Origin: a virus
Length of the DNA stretch: 64,000 nucleotides
Virus record (IMG/VR): IMGVR_UViG_3300008267_000003
Location: 98,012-162,011 of that record
Reading direction: 5' to 3' (one strand)
Below, piece after piece: positions 48,621 to 56,839 of the stretch (its first letter is position 1; each line of letters starts with the position of its first letter). Below the pieces are notes generated by a model. That model made no database searches. It was not told the DNA's origin and worked only from the letters and a program-made list of their open reading frames with translations. Both the position numbers and the translations under genes were made by a program.

Positions 48621-49475
48621 ATGGAAAATCCAATTGCTCAAGCCAGCGCACGTCATGGCAACTTTCTCTTCTTTCGTAACGATGATCCAATTGGAGCATG
48701 CCTTCACCACTATGGTGAATGGGCTCAGCAAGAGTTAGATCTATTTGACATGATTCTAACAGAGCACTCCTCTGTAGCCGACATAGGAGCAAACATCGGT
48801 ACTCACTCCGTGTTCTTTTCTAAAAAAGCTAATAAGGGTAAGCTCATCTGCTTTGAACCTCAAATTTATATCTTTGAGCTGCTTTGTGCGAATCTACTTT
48901 TCAATGGTTGCTACAATGTTATTCCTGTCAATGCTGCCTTATCAAATAAAGCATCTCGACAGCGCATGGTCAACTTCAATCCTTTTGTTGAAAATAAAAT
49001 AAACTATGGTGAGTTTAAAATTAACAACCATGATGACAAAGGGATTGTAACAGCTGTTCAAACTCTTGACAGTTATATTGACACATACAGGTTTGATTTA
49101 ATTAAGATGGATGTTGAAGGTCATGAAGTGGAAGCACTTGATGGTGCTAAGAAGATAATCAAAAAGCACAAACCAGCAATGTATATTGAATACAATAGTG
49201 ACTTAGGTAATGAGGAATTACTTCAGGTACTTGAGAAAAGTGGTTACAATTGCTACTGGCATGTTTATACCAAACACAACCCTAAGAACTTTAATAACAA
49301 AACTCAAGATGTATGGTGTGAAGAGAGCTTAATTATAGACAAGAACACATATCATAAGAAGTATGAAGGCAATCTACTTTGTGTTCATCGTGATAGTCCC
49401 CAACCTTCAGGTCTACCGTTGTTGCAAGATCAAAGAAACCTTCTTCAATTTCTGACCCATGTTGGAGCATTTTAA
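48621..49475 (+). CDS. FkbM-family methyltransferase
   Basis: A 284-residue SAM methyltransferase. SSVADIGANIGTHSVFFSKK (about 49-68) is SAM motif I and GKLICFEPQIYIFELL (about 72-87) carries the acidic residue. NVIPVNAALSNK follows and FDLIKMDVEGHEVEALDGAK (about 156-175) is the FkbM core. It probably O-methylates a sugar. The last part is less conserved. Its stop overlaps the end of the opposing minus-strand gene by 4 bases. Confidence 0.85.
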   Translation: MENPIAQASARHGNFLFFRNDDPIGACLHHYGEWAQQELDLFDMILTEHSSVADIGANIGTHSVFFSKKANKGKLICFEPQIYIFELLCANLLFNGCYNVIPVNAALSNKASRQRMVNFNPFVENKINYGEFKINNHDDKGIVTAVQTLDSYIDTYRFDLIKMDVEGHEVEALDGAKKIIKKHKPAMYIEYNSDLGNEELLQVLEKSGYNCYWHVYTKHNPKNFNNKTQDVWCEESLIIDKNTYHKKYEGNLLCVHRDSPQPSGLPLLQDQRNLLQFLTHVGAF

Positions 49476-50239
49476 TCTTCACAATTGACCCATTTTAAGT
49501 TACTGTAGTGACTATAAGGCCAAGTACCTTTTGGTATCAAGCAAGTACCCAGTTCTGGTTTTTCTGTCTTTCTTATCTCAACAACTGACCATACTAAAAT
49601 AATAAAATATAAAACAGCGACGAATACAATACTCCATCTAGTTATTTTACTTTTTATTCTTTTGTTTCTTGCAGCTCTTTTCTCAGCTTTTATTTTATCT
49701 TCAGCTCTTTTTCTTGAAATGGCAATTGCTTGCTCTTTTTTAATACGCTCCATCATTGTTTCTGTTCTTGTGTACAGATCACCTAATTCTGGAGGACACT
49801 GGTATACCATTATTTCACGTAGTTCATCCTTCATTGCTTGGAGGCGACTTATCATTAGAACTCTTTGTAGAGCTCGTTTGCCTATGCTAACATTACCTGT
49901 GTATACATCGAAAGCATGTTTCTCTTCCTCTTCGAAGATAGCCATACATGTTGCATAGTTTTCAAAATACGTACCTAATTCTTCACCAATTTGAGTAAAT
50001 ATGTCATCGGGTTGTTTTTTACTCAACTCGATAATACGGTTCTTCTCCTCAATATACTGATTCTTTTCAGCTACTGATGGAGGCTTGTCTTTATGTCTTT
50101 CTGTGAATTGCTCTTCTAGATCATTAAGTATACCTTTAACATCACCTGCTGCGGATTGTATTTCTTTATAGAGAGCACACCCTTTTTTAACGGCAGCTAC
50201 TGCTCCGTTTGCTAATGCAAAAAGCGTTAGTGGATCCAT
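49472..50239 (-). CDS. Minus-strand protein with one membrane segment
   Basis: A 255-residue protein. Its start PLTLFALANGAVAAVKKGCA is followed by a long charged helical part (about 20-195) with coiled-coil potential and a Lys/Arg-rich stretch (AISRKRAEDKIKAEKRAARN). One membrane segment lies at about 208-226 (WSIVFVAVLYFIILVWSVV), then a 29-residue Cys-containing end. Similar proteins occur in marine T4-like structural regions. I know no function. It is the second gene of the only minus-strand unit here and ends tail-to-tail with the FkbM gene. Confidence 0.7.
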   Translation of the reverse strand: MDPLTLFALANGAVAAVKKGCALYKEIQSAAGDVKGILNDLEEQFTERHKDKPPSVAEKNQYIEEKNRIIELSKKQPDDIFTQIGEELGTYFENYATCMAIFEEEEKHAFDVYTGNVSIGKRALQRVLMISRLQAMKDELREIMVYQCPPELGDLYTRTETMMERIKKEQAIAISRKRAEDKIKAEKRAARNKRIKSKITRWSIVFVAVLYFIILVWSVVEIRKTEKPELGTCLIPKGTWPYSHYSNLKWVNCED

Positions 50240-50271
50240 TTAATTCTGAGAATAACAACATTAAAACTAAA

Positions 50272-50499
50272 TTACTTGAAACGAGTGACCAATTTCATAT
50301 TTTCTGCTAGGTTTTTGACATACTCATCAGCATCATTTAACACGGGAGTCCAAAATCCATAAGTTAAATCATTCAGTGCTTTGGTATAATGAAGAAAGCC
50401 GTTACGCTTTAAATTGATAAATTCACAAACAAATTGTTGATTTTTTTCTATAACTTCCGTTATAGTGATGGGTGTGTACTGCGGTAACAAGTGGAACAT
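50272..50499 (-). CDS. Conserved small phage protein, minus strand
   Basis: A 75-residue protein (FHLLPQYTPITITEVIEKNQ, NGFLHYTKALNDLTYGFWTP). ATG at 50499 follows AAGGACA; the frame could open further upstream at TTG 50541 but that would cover the promoter. A GATAAATA late-promoter-like octamer lies on the minus strand about 20 bases before the start. Function unknown; probably late. Confidence 0.7.
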   Translation of the reverse strand: MFHLLPQYTPITITEVIEKNQQFVCEFINLKRNGFLHYTKALNDLTYGFWTPVLNDADEYVKNLAENMKLVTRFK

Positions 50500-50541
50500 T
50501 TTGTCCTTTTTTTTCAAGTATTTATCTATTATAGCGCGCAA
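50500..50541. promoter_or_regulatory. Divergent intergenic region, minus-strand late-type promoter
   Basis: Between the minus-strand unit and the plus-strand phosphomannomutase-like gene. On the minus strand the order is TATAAT, then GATAAATA (T4 late variant, about 50517-50524), then the ribosome site of the 75-residue gene. On the plus strand a TATTAT (50527-50532) could serve as -10, but I see no -35 at the right distance. Confidence 0.5.
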
Positions 50542-51291
50542 ATGAAAACAGTTTTTATATTTGATGTTGATGGAACTCTGACGCCTAGCCGAGAACCTAT
50601 GGACTCTCAGTTTCGCAAGTGGTTCAAATCATGGGTTAAACGAGGTGGCAAGGAAGTTTACTTTGCGACTGGTAGTGACTACCCCAAGACCCAGGAACAA
50701 CTTGGTAACGACGTTCTGGACCTGGCTAATGCTGTGTTCTCATGTGCCGGAAATGCTATATACTCGAAGGGTGATCTCAAGTATCAAAGCAAGTGGACTT
50801 TGAAAGAGCCTCAGATCCAGTGGTTGAATGAACAACTGCAGAAGAGTTTGTTTACTGGTAAGACTGGAAGACATATTGAAAACCGCATTGGACTAGTCAA
50901 TTTTAGTATTGTTGGAAGAGCTGCAGATAAAGAGCAGCGTGCCAAGTATGTTGAATATGACCGAAAGACCGGTGAACGTGCCAGTATTGCTAAAGAGTTT
51001 AATAAGAGATTCAGTCATATTGCAATTGCTCAGGTAGCTGGTGAAACTGGTATTGACATAATGGAACCTGGAAAAGATAAAGGGCAGATTGCTCAATACT
51101 TCAATGAACCAAACCTCCATGTTTACTTTTTTGGTGATCAGATGGACTTTGGAGGTAATGACTGGCCACTTGGTACATCATTAAAAGAGTTGTATACACC
51201 ATATATAATCAAACGAAGTGAAGCAACAACCGTGAAAGTGAAGAGTTGGAAAGACACTTGGAATTATCTACAAAAAATGGAGAATAAATAA
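50542..51291 (+). CDS. HAD-family phosphomannomutase-like protein
   Basis: A 249-residue protein from ATG 50542. MKTVFIFDVDGTLTPSREPM begins with HAD motif I (D8, D10). VYFATGSDYPKTQEQLG near 38 is motif II and a cap region follows. GKDKGQIAQYF near 182 supplies the motif III Lys, and VYFFGDQMDFGGNDWPLG near 199 is motif IV. This order fits eukaryotic-type phosphomannomutases, which interconvert mannose 6- and 1-phosphate. With the glycosyltransferase downstream it could feed sugar-nucleotide synthesis. The upstream extension of the frame to 50491 has no support. Confidence 0.78.
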   Translation: MKTVFIFDVDGTLTPSREPMDSQFRKWFKSWVKRGGKEVYFATGSDYPKTQEQLGNDVLDLANAVFSCAGNAIYSKGDLKYQSKWTLKEPQIQWLNEQLQKSLFTGKTGRHIENRIGLVNFSIVGRAADKEQRAKYVEYDRKTGERASIAKEFNKRFSHIAIAQVAGETGIDIMEPGKDKGQIAQYFNEPNLHVYFFGDQMDFGGNDWPLGTSLKELYTPYIIKRSEATTVKVKSWKDTWNYLQKMENK

Positions 51292-51461
51292 TGAAGGCCA
51301 CAAGTACTTTTAACATGAGTAAAGAAACTAAACGAGTACTAGCTACTCTTGATGGTCAGAACAAAGCTGACTATAAAAACCTCATGATTAAAGCTCAGCT
51401 AGCTTACGAGCAGGCTAAGAGAGAAACTTTTAAACAATCAAGAAGTTCAGGTGAAGAATAA
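51291..51461 (+). CDS. Hypothetical small basic helical protein
   Basis: A 56-residue protein, Lys/Ser/Thr-rich (FNMSKETKRVLATLDGQNKA, LMIKAQLAYEQAKRETFKQS). It shares one base with each neighbour (stop/start overlaps). No motif recognised. Confidence 0.6.
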   Translation: MKATSTFNMSKETKRVLATLDGQNKADYKNLMIKAQLAYEQAKRETFKQSRSSGEE

Positions 51462-52408
51462 TGGAAGTTAATGAATTGTCAAAGAATGCAAAGGGTGGTA
51501 CCGAGTTGATGCTCGATTCTTTGCACAAAAACCTACCCGAAGATCTCCTCCAATACTTTCAAATCATACCTTCTCGTGTCAGAGAGGTAGATGACTCTAA
51601 GATTAAAATTTACTGGTTGCATGACCTACCAGGTGATCCAGAATCTGAGCACCTGAAGAATGGTGGATGGAATAAATTTGATAAACTTGTATTTGTTTCT
51701 AACTGGCAGATGCAAGCCTATCAGAAACATTACGGTCTACCATGGTACAAGTGTGTAGTACTACACAACGCTATTGAACCAATTCCATTTGTTGAAAAGC
51801 CAAAAGATAAAATCAAACTTATCTATCATACCACCCCTCATCGTGGTTTGAATATTCTCGTATCGATGTTTGATGCGCTTGTACAGAAGTACCCTAACAA
51901 AGATATTGAACTAGATGTATACTCTAGCTTTAAGATATATGGTTGGGAGCAGCGTGATGAGCCATACAAAGAGGTATTTAATTTCTGTAGGAACCATCCA
52001 AAGATTAACTATCATGGATCTGTTCCTAACCACGAGATAAGAGAAGCACTACAACAAGCTCACATATACGCATATCCAAACATCTGGCAAGAGACTTCCT
52101 GTATATCGTTGATGGAGGCAATGTCAGCTGGTTTGGTCTGTATCCATCCTAACTATGCTGCATTGTATGAGACAGCTGCTAACTGGACTCAGATGTACCA
52201 GTGGCAGGACAATCAACGTGATCACGCTAAAACCTTGTTAGACTTGACTTCTGCAACAATAGAGATGTATAATGATGATTCTGTACAGAACATGATTAAA
52301 GCTCAGAAGTACTATGCAGATATGTTTTACAGTTGGGAAGGTAGGAAGGCTCAGTGGTTCAATCTTCTAACAGCTTTACTTAAAGAGCATCGAAGAATAG
52401 ATTATTAA
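51461..52408 (+). CDS. Glycosyltransferase, GT4-like (GT-B fold)
   Basis: A 315-residue protein. KIKIYWLHDLPGDPESEHLK and FDKLVFVSNWQMQAYQKHYG lie in the first half, then KLIYHTTPHRGLNILVSMFD near 123-142 with the R-G-L.I motif of GT4 enzymes. AHIYAYPNIWQETSCISLME near 200 contains the E-x-x-x-x-x-x-E donor-binding motif, and AMSAGLVCIHPNYAALYE follows. It transfers a sugar from a nucleotide donor to an unknown acceptor. The context with the phosphomannomutase-like gene suggests a mannose-type donor, by inference. Confidence 0.85.
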   Translation: MEVNELSKNAKGGTELMLDSLHKNLPEDLLQYFQIIPSRVREVDDSKIKIYWLHDLPGDPESEHLKNGGWNKFDKLVFVSNWQMQAYQKHYGLPWYKCVVLHNAIEPIPFVEKPKDKIKLIYHTTPHRGLNILVSMFDALVQKYPNKDIELDVYSSFKIYGWEQRDEPYKEVFNFCRNHPKINYHGSVPNHEIREALQQAHIYAYPNIWQETSCISLMEAMSAGLVCIHPNYAALYETAANWTQMYQWQDNQRDHAKTLLDLTSATIEMYNDDSVQNMIKAQKYYADMFYSWEGRKAQWFNLLTALLKEHRRIDY

Positions 52409-52409
52409 A

Positions 52410-53261
52410 ATGATTATTGTTGACTTCAACCAAATCTGTATCTCTAACTTGATGATGCAGATTGGTAATCACACTAACCTTGTCTTTGAGGAGGGCCTTG
52501 TTCGTCACATGGTCCTCAACTCACTACGTTTATACAACCAGAAGTTTGGGAAGATATACGGACACATGGTCATAGCATGTGATGATAAGAATTACTGGCG
52601 TAAACAAATATTCCCTTACTACAAGGCTGGTCGTAAGAAGACTAGAGATGAAAGTGATATTGACTGGCCAGTTGTATTTGATACACTGAACAGGATTAGA
52701 GACGAGATCAAACAGCATCTTCCCTTCACTGTTGTTCAGGTAGACAATTGTGAAGCGGATGACATTATTGCAACTATATGTCTTAACACTAAAGAAGATG
52801 TATTGATTCTATCTGCAGATAAAGACTTTATTCAGCTACACAGTGAAAGAGTTATTCAGTTTGATCCTATTCGTAAACGCAACGTTCAAGTAGAGGATCC
52901 TAAACAGTATTTGAAAGAGTTGGTTATCAAAGGAGATAGTGGAGATGGGATTCCTAATGCTTTGTCTAGTGGTGATAGTTTTGTGGAAGGTATCCGTCAA
53001 AAAGCGATAGCAAAGAAGAAGCTAGCTGAATGGCTAGACATGAGTTGGGATCAACTATATAATGATGTACCCGAACTAAAAGTTGGTTTGGAAAGAAATA
53101 AGAAGTTGATTTGCCTGACAGAAATACCTGATCACATATCTTCAAGGATATGGCAAGAGTTTCAGACTCAGTTCGAAACTCCTAAGAAGGTAAATATAGT
53201 TGGATATCTTCAACAATTTAAACTTAAAACACTGATGGAACACGCTGGGGATTTTACATGA
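52410..53261 (+). CDS. rnh: RNase H / 5'-3' exonuclease (T4 Rnh, FEN family)
   Basis: A 283-residue flap nuclease that removes lagging-strand primers. MIIVDFNQICISN starts with the first metal aspartate (D5). MVIACDDKNYWRKQIFPYYK (about 53-72) is the conserved helix region. QVDNCEADDIIATI (about 110-123) and DVLILSADKDFIQL (about 130-143) give the acidic cluster, and IKGDSGDGIPN near 174 the helix-hairpin motif. Size and order match T4 Rnh (305). Confidence 0.93.
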   Translation: MIIVDFNQICISNLMMQIGNHTNLVFEEGLVRHMVLNSLRLYNQKFGKIYGHMVIACDDKNYWRKQIFPYYKAGRKKTRDESDIDWPVVFDTLNRIRDEIKQHLPFTVVQVDNCEADDIIATICLNTKEDVLILSADKDFIQLHSERVIQFDPIRKRNVQVEDPKQYLKELVIKGDSGDGIPNALSSGDSFVEGIRQKAIAKKKLAEWLDMSWDQLYNDVPELKVGLERNKKLICLTEIPDHISSRIWQEFQTQFETPKKVNIVGYLQQFKLKTLMEHAGDFT

Positions 53262-53674
53262 AATTAGGATTGGCTGAAATACTTAAGAAAGCTTCTGAGT
53301 TTGACAAGAAGCAAGAGCGAATAGACTATCTCTACAGGAATGATTCACATGCACTTAGAGCTATTCTAAAATATGCATATGATCCCAAAGTTAAATTCCT
53401 ATTGCCTGAAGGATCTCCACCATACAAACCTAATGATCTTCCAGATCTTCAAAGTGTTTTGTATAGTGAGCTCAGAAAGCTCTACCTCTTTATTGAGGGT
53501 GGTAACGACAACTTGAAACCAGTTAGGAGAGAGTATCTGTTTGTTCAGCTTCTTGAGAATCTTGACAAGCAAGATGCAGAACTTATCATATCTGTTAAAG
53601 ATAAAAAGATTCCATACAAAGGAATAACTAAGAAGTTTGTTGAAGAATTGTATCCAGGACTATTAGAGGGCTAA
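53258..53674 (+). CDS. DUF6433-like phage protein
   Basis: A 138-residue helical protein (AEILKKASEFDKKQERIDYL; HALRAILKYAYDPKVKFLLP; GITKKFVEELYPGLLEG). A protein of this pattern follows RNase H in many T4-like marine genomes and is labelled DUF6433, as far as I recall. No function known. It overlaps rnh by 4 bases. Confidence 0.75.
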   Translation: MKLGLAEILKKASEFDKKQERIDYLYRNDSHALRAILKYAYDPKVKFLLPEGSPPYKPNDLPDLQSVLYSELRKLYLFIEGGNDNLKPVRREYLFVQLLENLDKQDAELIISVKDKKIPYKGITKKFVEELYPGLLEG

Positions 53675-53675
53675 G

Positions 53676-53867
53676 ATGGGTAAGACGAACAAGCAGTATC
53701 GTTCACTAGATGAAAAACAACATCACGTATCAAAAGCAATAAAAAAAGAAGTTTCAGAAAAATCAGTCAAGTTCATTGATAAAGCGTTAAAAAATAAACG
53801 CTATGAACAATTTTATGACGACTTGGATTACGAAAGAGAAAAGGAGTATTGGGATGAGCAAAGGTAA
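53676..53867 (+). CDS. Hypothetical small charged protein
   Basis: A 63-residue, very charged helical protein (SLDEKQHHVSKAIKKEVSEK, FYDDLDYEREKEYWDEQR). It overlaps the next gene by 14 bases and supplies its AAGGAG ribosome site. Function unknown. Confidence 0.65.
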   Translation: MGKTNKQYRSLDEKQHHVSKAIKKEVSEKSVKFIDKALKNKRYEQFYDDLDYEREKEYWDEQR

Positions 53868-54063
53868 TTGGTTTTGGCATAATCGCTTCATGAGTTGGTT
53901 TGAAGGTAAACTTCTGACATTCACCAATTGGTTTTGGAGGAAACGTCACGAAGCTCCGCAGCAACTATCTCCACCTCAAGAAAAAGCTTCAAGTAAACCT
54001 AGAGCTAGAAAGACTCCAGCCAAGAAGGTTGCTAATAAGACCAACTGGAATGTAAAAGAATAG
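53854..54063 (+). CDS. Small protein with Trp-rich start and Lys/Ala/Pro basic tail
   Basis: A 69-residue protein from ATG 53854, seven bases after AAGGAG. The first half has amphipathic aromatic segments (NWFWHNRFMSWFEGKLLTFT). The tail (KPRARKTPAKKVANK) resembles histone H1/AlgP-like DNA-binding tails. It could bridge membrane or protein and DNA; no homologue named. Confidence 0.65.
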   Translation: MSKGNWFWHNRFMSWFEGKLLTFTNWFWRKRHEAPQQLSPPQEKASSKPRARKTPAKKVANKTNWNVKE

Positions 54064-54064
54064 T

Positions 54065-54358
54065 ATGCCCATTTACACTTTTAAAGATAGGGATACAGAT
54101 GATATTGTCGAGTTTACTTTACGCATTTCTGATTACGATAACTTTCTCGCCTCTAATCCTAATCTTGAGCGTTATATTGACAATGTTCCTGGACTTGTTA
54201 GCGGGGTCGGAGGAATAAAGACTGACTCTGGATTTAAAGAAGTTCTCTCAAAGATATCAGATGCTCACCCAAACAGCCAATTGGCTGATCGCCACAAAAC
54301 CAAATCAATTAAAGAATCTCAGACAGACAGAGTATTCAATAAACATTTCGGCAAATAA
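54065..54358 (+). CDS. Conserved phage protein, FmdB-like start without cysteines
   Basis: A 97-residue protein. MPIYTFKDRDTDDIVEFTLR resembles the start of FmdB-type zinc-ribbon proteins, but no cysteine pairs follow. The rest is conserved-looking (SGVGGIKTDSGFKEVLSKIS and LADRHKTKSIKE). It is common next to RNase H in T4-like marine phages; role unknown. Confidence 0.7.
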   Translation: MPIYTFKDRDTDDIVEFTLRISDYDNFLASNPNLERYIDNVPGLVSGVGGIKTDSGFKEVLSKISDAHPNSQLADRHKTKSIKESQTDRVFNKHFGK

Positions 54359-54360
54359 TC

Positions 54361-55017
54361 TTGCGCACAAAGCATTTCACACATAAGCCATTTCCTAAAA
54401 TAGAGATACCTCGAAAGGAAATAGATGGAAAACGCTATTATGTTACTCCAGGCGGTGACCACTATCGTTCTGTTACTACTGTTCTTTCTGCTCTAAGTAA
54501 AGAAGGTATTGATAAGTGGAGAGATAAAATAGGTCATGAGGAAGCCAACCGAATCTCTAACAAGGCATCAACAAGAGGTACTAAACTTCACAACATGATG
54601 GAAGATTATGTTGGTAATGTTGAAGACTTTGCGTTGAACAAAATGCCTTCGACCACTTCGTTATTTCTTGATTTACAGCCATATGTTGACAATAATGTTG
54701 AAGAGGTGTATGGTATTGAATATCCACTGTATTCAGATCGGTTGAAAGCTGCAGGAACTTCTGATCTTATATGCATGTATAATGGTAAGCCTACCATTCT
54801 TGACTATAAGACAGCTAACAAACCGAAGCAGGAAAAGTGGATTAAGAACTATTTTATACAGTCAACAGCATACTCGATGATGGTAAAAGAGAGATATGAC
54901 TTTGATATTGAGCAGATTGTGATTATGATTGCTGTGGATAACGATAATCCACAGATCTTTGTGAAAGATCCAAATGAGTTTGTCAAAGAAACTATCCATA
55001 TTTTTGATACCTATTAG
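54361..55017 (+). CDS. PD-(D/E)XK exonuclease (RecB/MGME1-like)
   Basis: A 218-residue nuclease starting at TTG 54361. RSVTTVLSALSKEGIDKWRD (about 38-57) is the N-terminal helix typical of this family and STRGTKLHNMMEDY (about 71-84) carries the conserved His. AGTSDLICMY (about 132) and PTILDYKTANKPKQEKWIKN (about 144-163) are the D...D-x-K catalytic motifs, followed by QSTAYSMMV. It likely degrades or trims DNA ends in replication or recombination. Confidence 0.82.
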   Translation: MRTKHFTHKPFPKIEIPRKEIDGKRYYVTPGGDHYRSVTTVLSALSKEGIDKWRDKIGHEEANRISNKASTRGTKLHNMMEDYVGNVEDFALNKMPSTTSLFLDLQPYVDNNVEEVYGIEYPLYSDRLKAAGTSDLICMYNGKPTILDYKTANKPKQEKWIKNYFIQSTAYSMMVKERYDFDIEQIVIMIAVDNDNPQIFVKDPNEFVKETIHIFDTY

Positions 55018-55333
55018 TATTATAGGATGCTCCTCTGTTCCCAAAGAGGAGCATGGTTCTATTTTAATGGAAGATGTTATAGTTGAACGAACCACAATGC
55101 GATCAACAACACAAAACCCTAGACCCAAACCTGGAAGCGCTTTAATCAATGGTGATAACATTAGTGTGGGCACCCTTATTGTCAATTCTCCAAACGCAAG
55201 AGTTGATAACTCTCCCAGGTCTTGTAACTGTAGAACCAGTAATAGTTACGAAAAAGACAACGACTCAGATCGTGATGCTAAGCTGTTTGGATCCTATCTT
55301 TTCCTCACTCTCCTGGCAGTCGTAACAAGATAA
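54974..55333 (+). CDS. Lipoprotein with C-terminal hydrophobic segment
   Basis: A 119-residue protein. Lipoprotein signal with lipobox SIIGC (Cys19), then a low-complexity polar region with CNC and a final hydrophobic stretch (GSYLFLTLLAVVTR). It overlaps the nuclease gene by 44 bases in another frame, yet the lipobox is convincing. Perhaps a cell-surface or exclusion lipoprotein. Confidence 0.6.
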   Translation: MSLSKKLSIFLIPISIIGCSSVPKEEHGSILMEDVIVERTTMRSTTQNPRPKPGSALINGDNISVGTLIVNSPNARVDNSPRSCNCRTSNSYEKDNDSDRDAKLFGSYLFLTLLAVVTR

Positions 55334-55351
55334 TTACTATTTTATTAACTG

Positions 55352-55380
55352 TTGACTTTATTATTTAATGTGTTGATGAT
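55352..55380 (+). promoter_or_regulatory. Sigma70-type early promoter (TTGACT, 17 bp, GATGAT)
   Basis: TTGACT (55352-55357) with GATGAT (55375-55380) at 17 bases. The -10 is weak but the TTGACTTTA context matches other promoters in the genome. The whole gap 55334-55426 is AT-rich and holds no gene. Confidence 0.6.
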
Positions 55381-55426
55381 CGACTTTGTAGTTTGACGTT
55401 ATTATCATTTTATTATGGAGATTCAT

Positions 55427-55948
55427 ATGACAGCAGTTATCAATGCAAAGCAAGTTCTCAAGACCTACGGCATCAAAGGAGAATCCGTTGTCCGAGCTAT
55501 TCAACAAGTTGGTGAAGATATTGGCCTCTCATCAGACCCTCTCGCCTATGCAAACTCTCTTATTTCAGATCTTGGGGGTACTGATCAGTATGATCTTGCT
55601 TCAGCTCGTATTATCGCTAAAGCTCTGGTAGAGCAGGCAATGAACCAGGAAGAGTATGACCGTCCTGAAGCTGTTACTATTGCAGATCAGAAGCTGGAAA
55701 AGATCCGTAAGGATATGCCTTATGTGTTTGCAGAGTCTGAAGCTGCTGAAGATAGTATGTCTTCAACCACTTCTCGTAAGGTCAAGATCAAGTCGGTCAA
55801 GACTAACGACAAGAAGCCTAAGGCTAAAGCCATCTTTGATGCAAACAAAGATAAGACCAACGGTGAGATCGCTCAGATGATTGCAGCTGAGCTTGAGATC
55901 ACATATGCTAACGCATACTACTATGTTTCACGCGTGTTCAAGCGCTAA
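55427..55948 (+). CDS. Putative DNA-binding protein, start of early region
   Basis: A 173-residue protein from ATG 55427 (GGAG upstream). The N-terminal domain is helical (INAKQVLKTYGIKGESVVRA). The middle is Lys-rich (SRKVKIKSVKTNDKKPKAKA). The C-terminal 40 residues contain KTNGEIAQMIAAELEITYAN, which reads like a helix-turn-helix (N-x-E-I-A...L.I...A-Y-Y). I infer a regulator. It is flanked by its own promoter and terminator, making a single-gene unit that may be strongly expressed. Confidence 0.65.
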   Translation: MTAVINAKQVLKTYGIKGESVVRAIQQVGEDIGLSSDPLAYANSLISDLGGTDQYDLASARIIAKALVEQAMNQEEYDRPEAVTIADQKLEKIRKDMPYVFAESEAAEDSMSSTTSRKVKIKSVKTNDKKPKAKAIFDANKDKTNGEIAQMIAAELEITYANAYYYVSRVFKR

Positions 55949-55967
55949 GAGTTAATGCAGTACTTTC

Positions 55968-55993
55968 ACCCTGACTTCGGTCAGGGTTTTTTT
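55968..55993 (+). terminator. Rho-independent terminator with TTCG loop
   Basis: ACCCTGAC (55968-55975), TTCG, GTCAGGGT (55980-55987), then TTTTTTT. Very strong by form; it closes the one-gene unit 55427-55948. Confidence 0.95.
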
Positions 55994-56014
55994 GTTTCTA
56001 CTATGTGAGGACTT

Positions 56015-56209
56015 ATGTCATTCTTTACACTCTCAGACCGTAACGGTCACTCAATTACATTTAATTCAGAACAGGTCACCCATGTTGCAGATGGTGTTGA
56101 AGAAGGAGCTGGTGTCGCAGTCTATCTTGTTGGTGGTGGATGTGAGATAGTTTCTGAGAACTATCTTGAGGTTGTTGGGATGTTGAAAGGTCTTCACAAT
56201 GGATACTAA
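56015..56209 (+). CDS. Hypothetical small strand-rich protein
   Basis: A 64-residue protein (FFTLSDRNGHSITFNSEQVT, VAVYLVGGGCEIVSENYLEV) that looks like a small beta barrel. TGTGAGGAC precedes the ATG. It overlaps the next gene by 11 bases. Function unknown. Confidence 0.65.
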   Translation: MSFFTLSDRNGHSITFNSEQVTHVADGVEEGAGVAVYLVGGGCEIVSENYLEVVGMLKGLHNGY

Positions 56210-56429
56210 CGACGAACTGTCTCGTGTCCTAAATAGGATCAAGAAACTTCAAGAGTGGGAAGTTGTTGTTAAAGTACCAGAAGACTTTCAATTCTACGGT
56301 GTAGTACCGTACGACATTAACATCACAAACGGAATTGCTTTTGTTAAAGTGATTGCTGCTACTCTTGAAGAAGCTACGATGAAAGCAAAGAACTATTTCA
56401 ATGGGCCGCAAGAAGAAGATCCGACCTGA
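56199..56429 (+). CDS. Hypothetical small alpha/beta protein
   Basis: A 76-residue protein: helix (ELSRVLNRIKKLQEWEVVVK), then INITNGIAFVKVIAATLEEA. No family recognised. Overlaps both neighbours (11 and 29 bases). Confidence 0.65.
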   Translation: MDTNDELSRVLNRIKKLQEWEVVVKVPEDFQFYGVVPYDINITNGIAFVKVIAATLEEATMKAKNYFNGPQEEDPT

Positions 56430-56751
56430 GAAGGAATGTCCAAGATGCGGTACACTTCACATCAAACGAGGAGTGTACTGCAGCTACAGCTGCGCCAACG
56501 TTCGTGAGCATTCTGAAGAGGATAAGCTCAACAAGTCCGTAGCAGTTGCAGCTTACCACAAGACAGAAGAAGCTGAGGAGCATAAATGGAAACTCTCTCA
56601 CATCGCTCGTGCTGCCAGACAATACCAAACAGATTCAACTGTCATCATGCCTACCATAGAAGATATGGAGCCACCACTTCCCCCGCAAGATTATGAAGAA
56701 CATTACCGCGGCAGAGTCTCCGGCAGAGATATTTGGTTTGATGCTGACTAA
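56401..56751 (+). CDS. Small zinc-finger protein
   Basis: A 116-residue protein with an N-terminal zinc knuckle, ECPRCGTLHIKRGVYCSYSC at about 12-31 (C-x2-C-x11-C-x3-C), preceded by a basic GRKKKIRPEK tail. The rest is acidic and polar. The CxxC...CSYSC form is typical of small phage nucleic-acid-binding fingers. Confidence 0.75.
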   Translation: MGRKKKIRPEKECPRCGTLHIKRGVYCSYSCANVREHSEEDKLNKSVAVAAYHKTEEAEEHKWKLSHIARAARQYQTDSTVIMPTIEDMEPPLPPQDYEEHYRGRVSGRDIWFDAD

Positions 56752-56780
56752 CTCCTTGATTATCCACAAGATCTTTTCTG

Positions 56781-56809
56781 TTGACTTATTTTCACCAGAA
56801 GTCCATAAT
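56781..56809 (+). promoter_or_regulatory. Sigma70-type early promoter (TTGACT, 17 bp, CATAAT)
   Basis: TTGACT (56781-56786), 17 bases, CATAAT (56804-56809). It has the TTGACTTA(A/T)TTT start shared with promoters at 57698 and 60469. Confidence 0.78.
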
Positions 56810-56839
56810 CTCTATATTAAATAATTAGTTGGAGGTTAC

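Noticed and set aside
48486-48731. 81-codon minus-strand frame across the tRNA
   Set aside because: It is read through the antisense of the tRNA and two real genes; no ribosome site.
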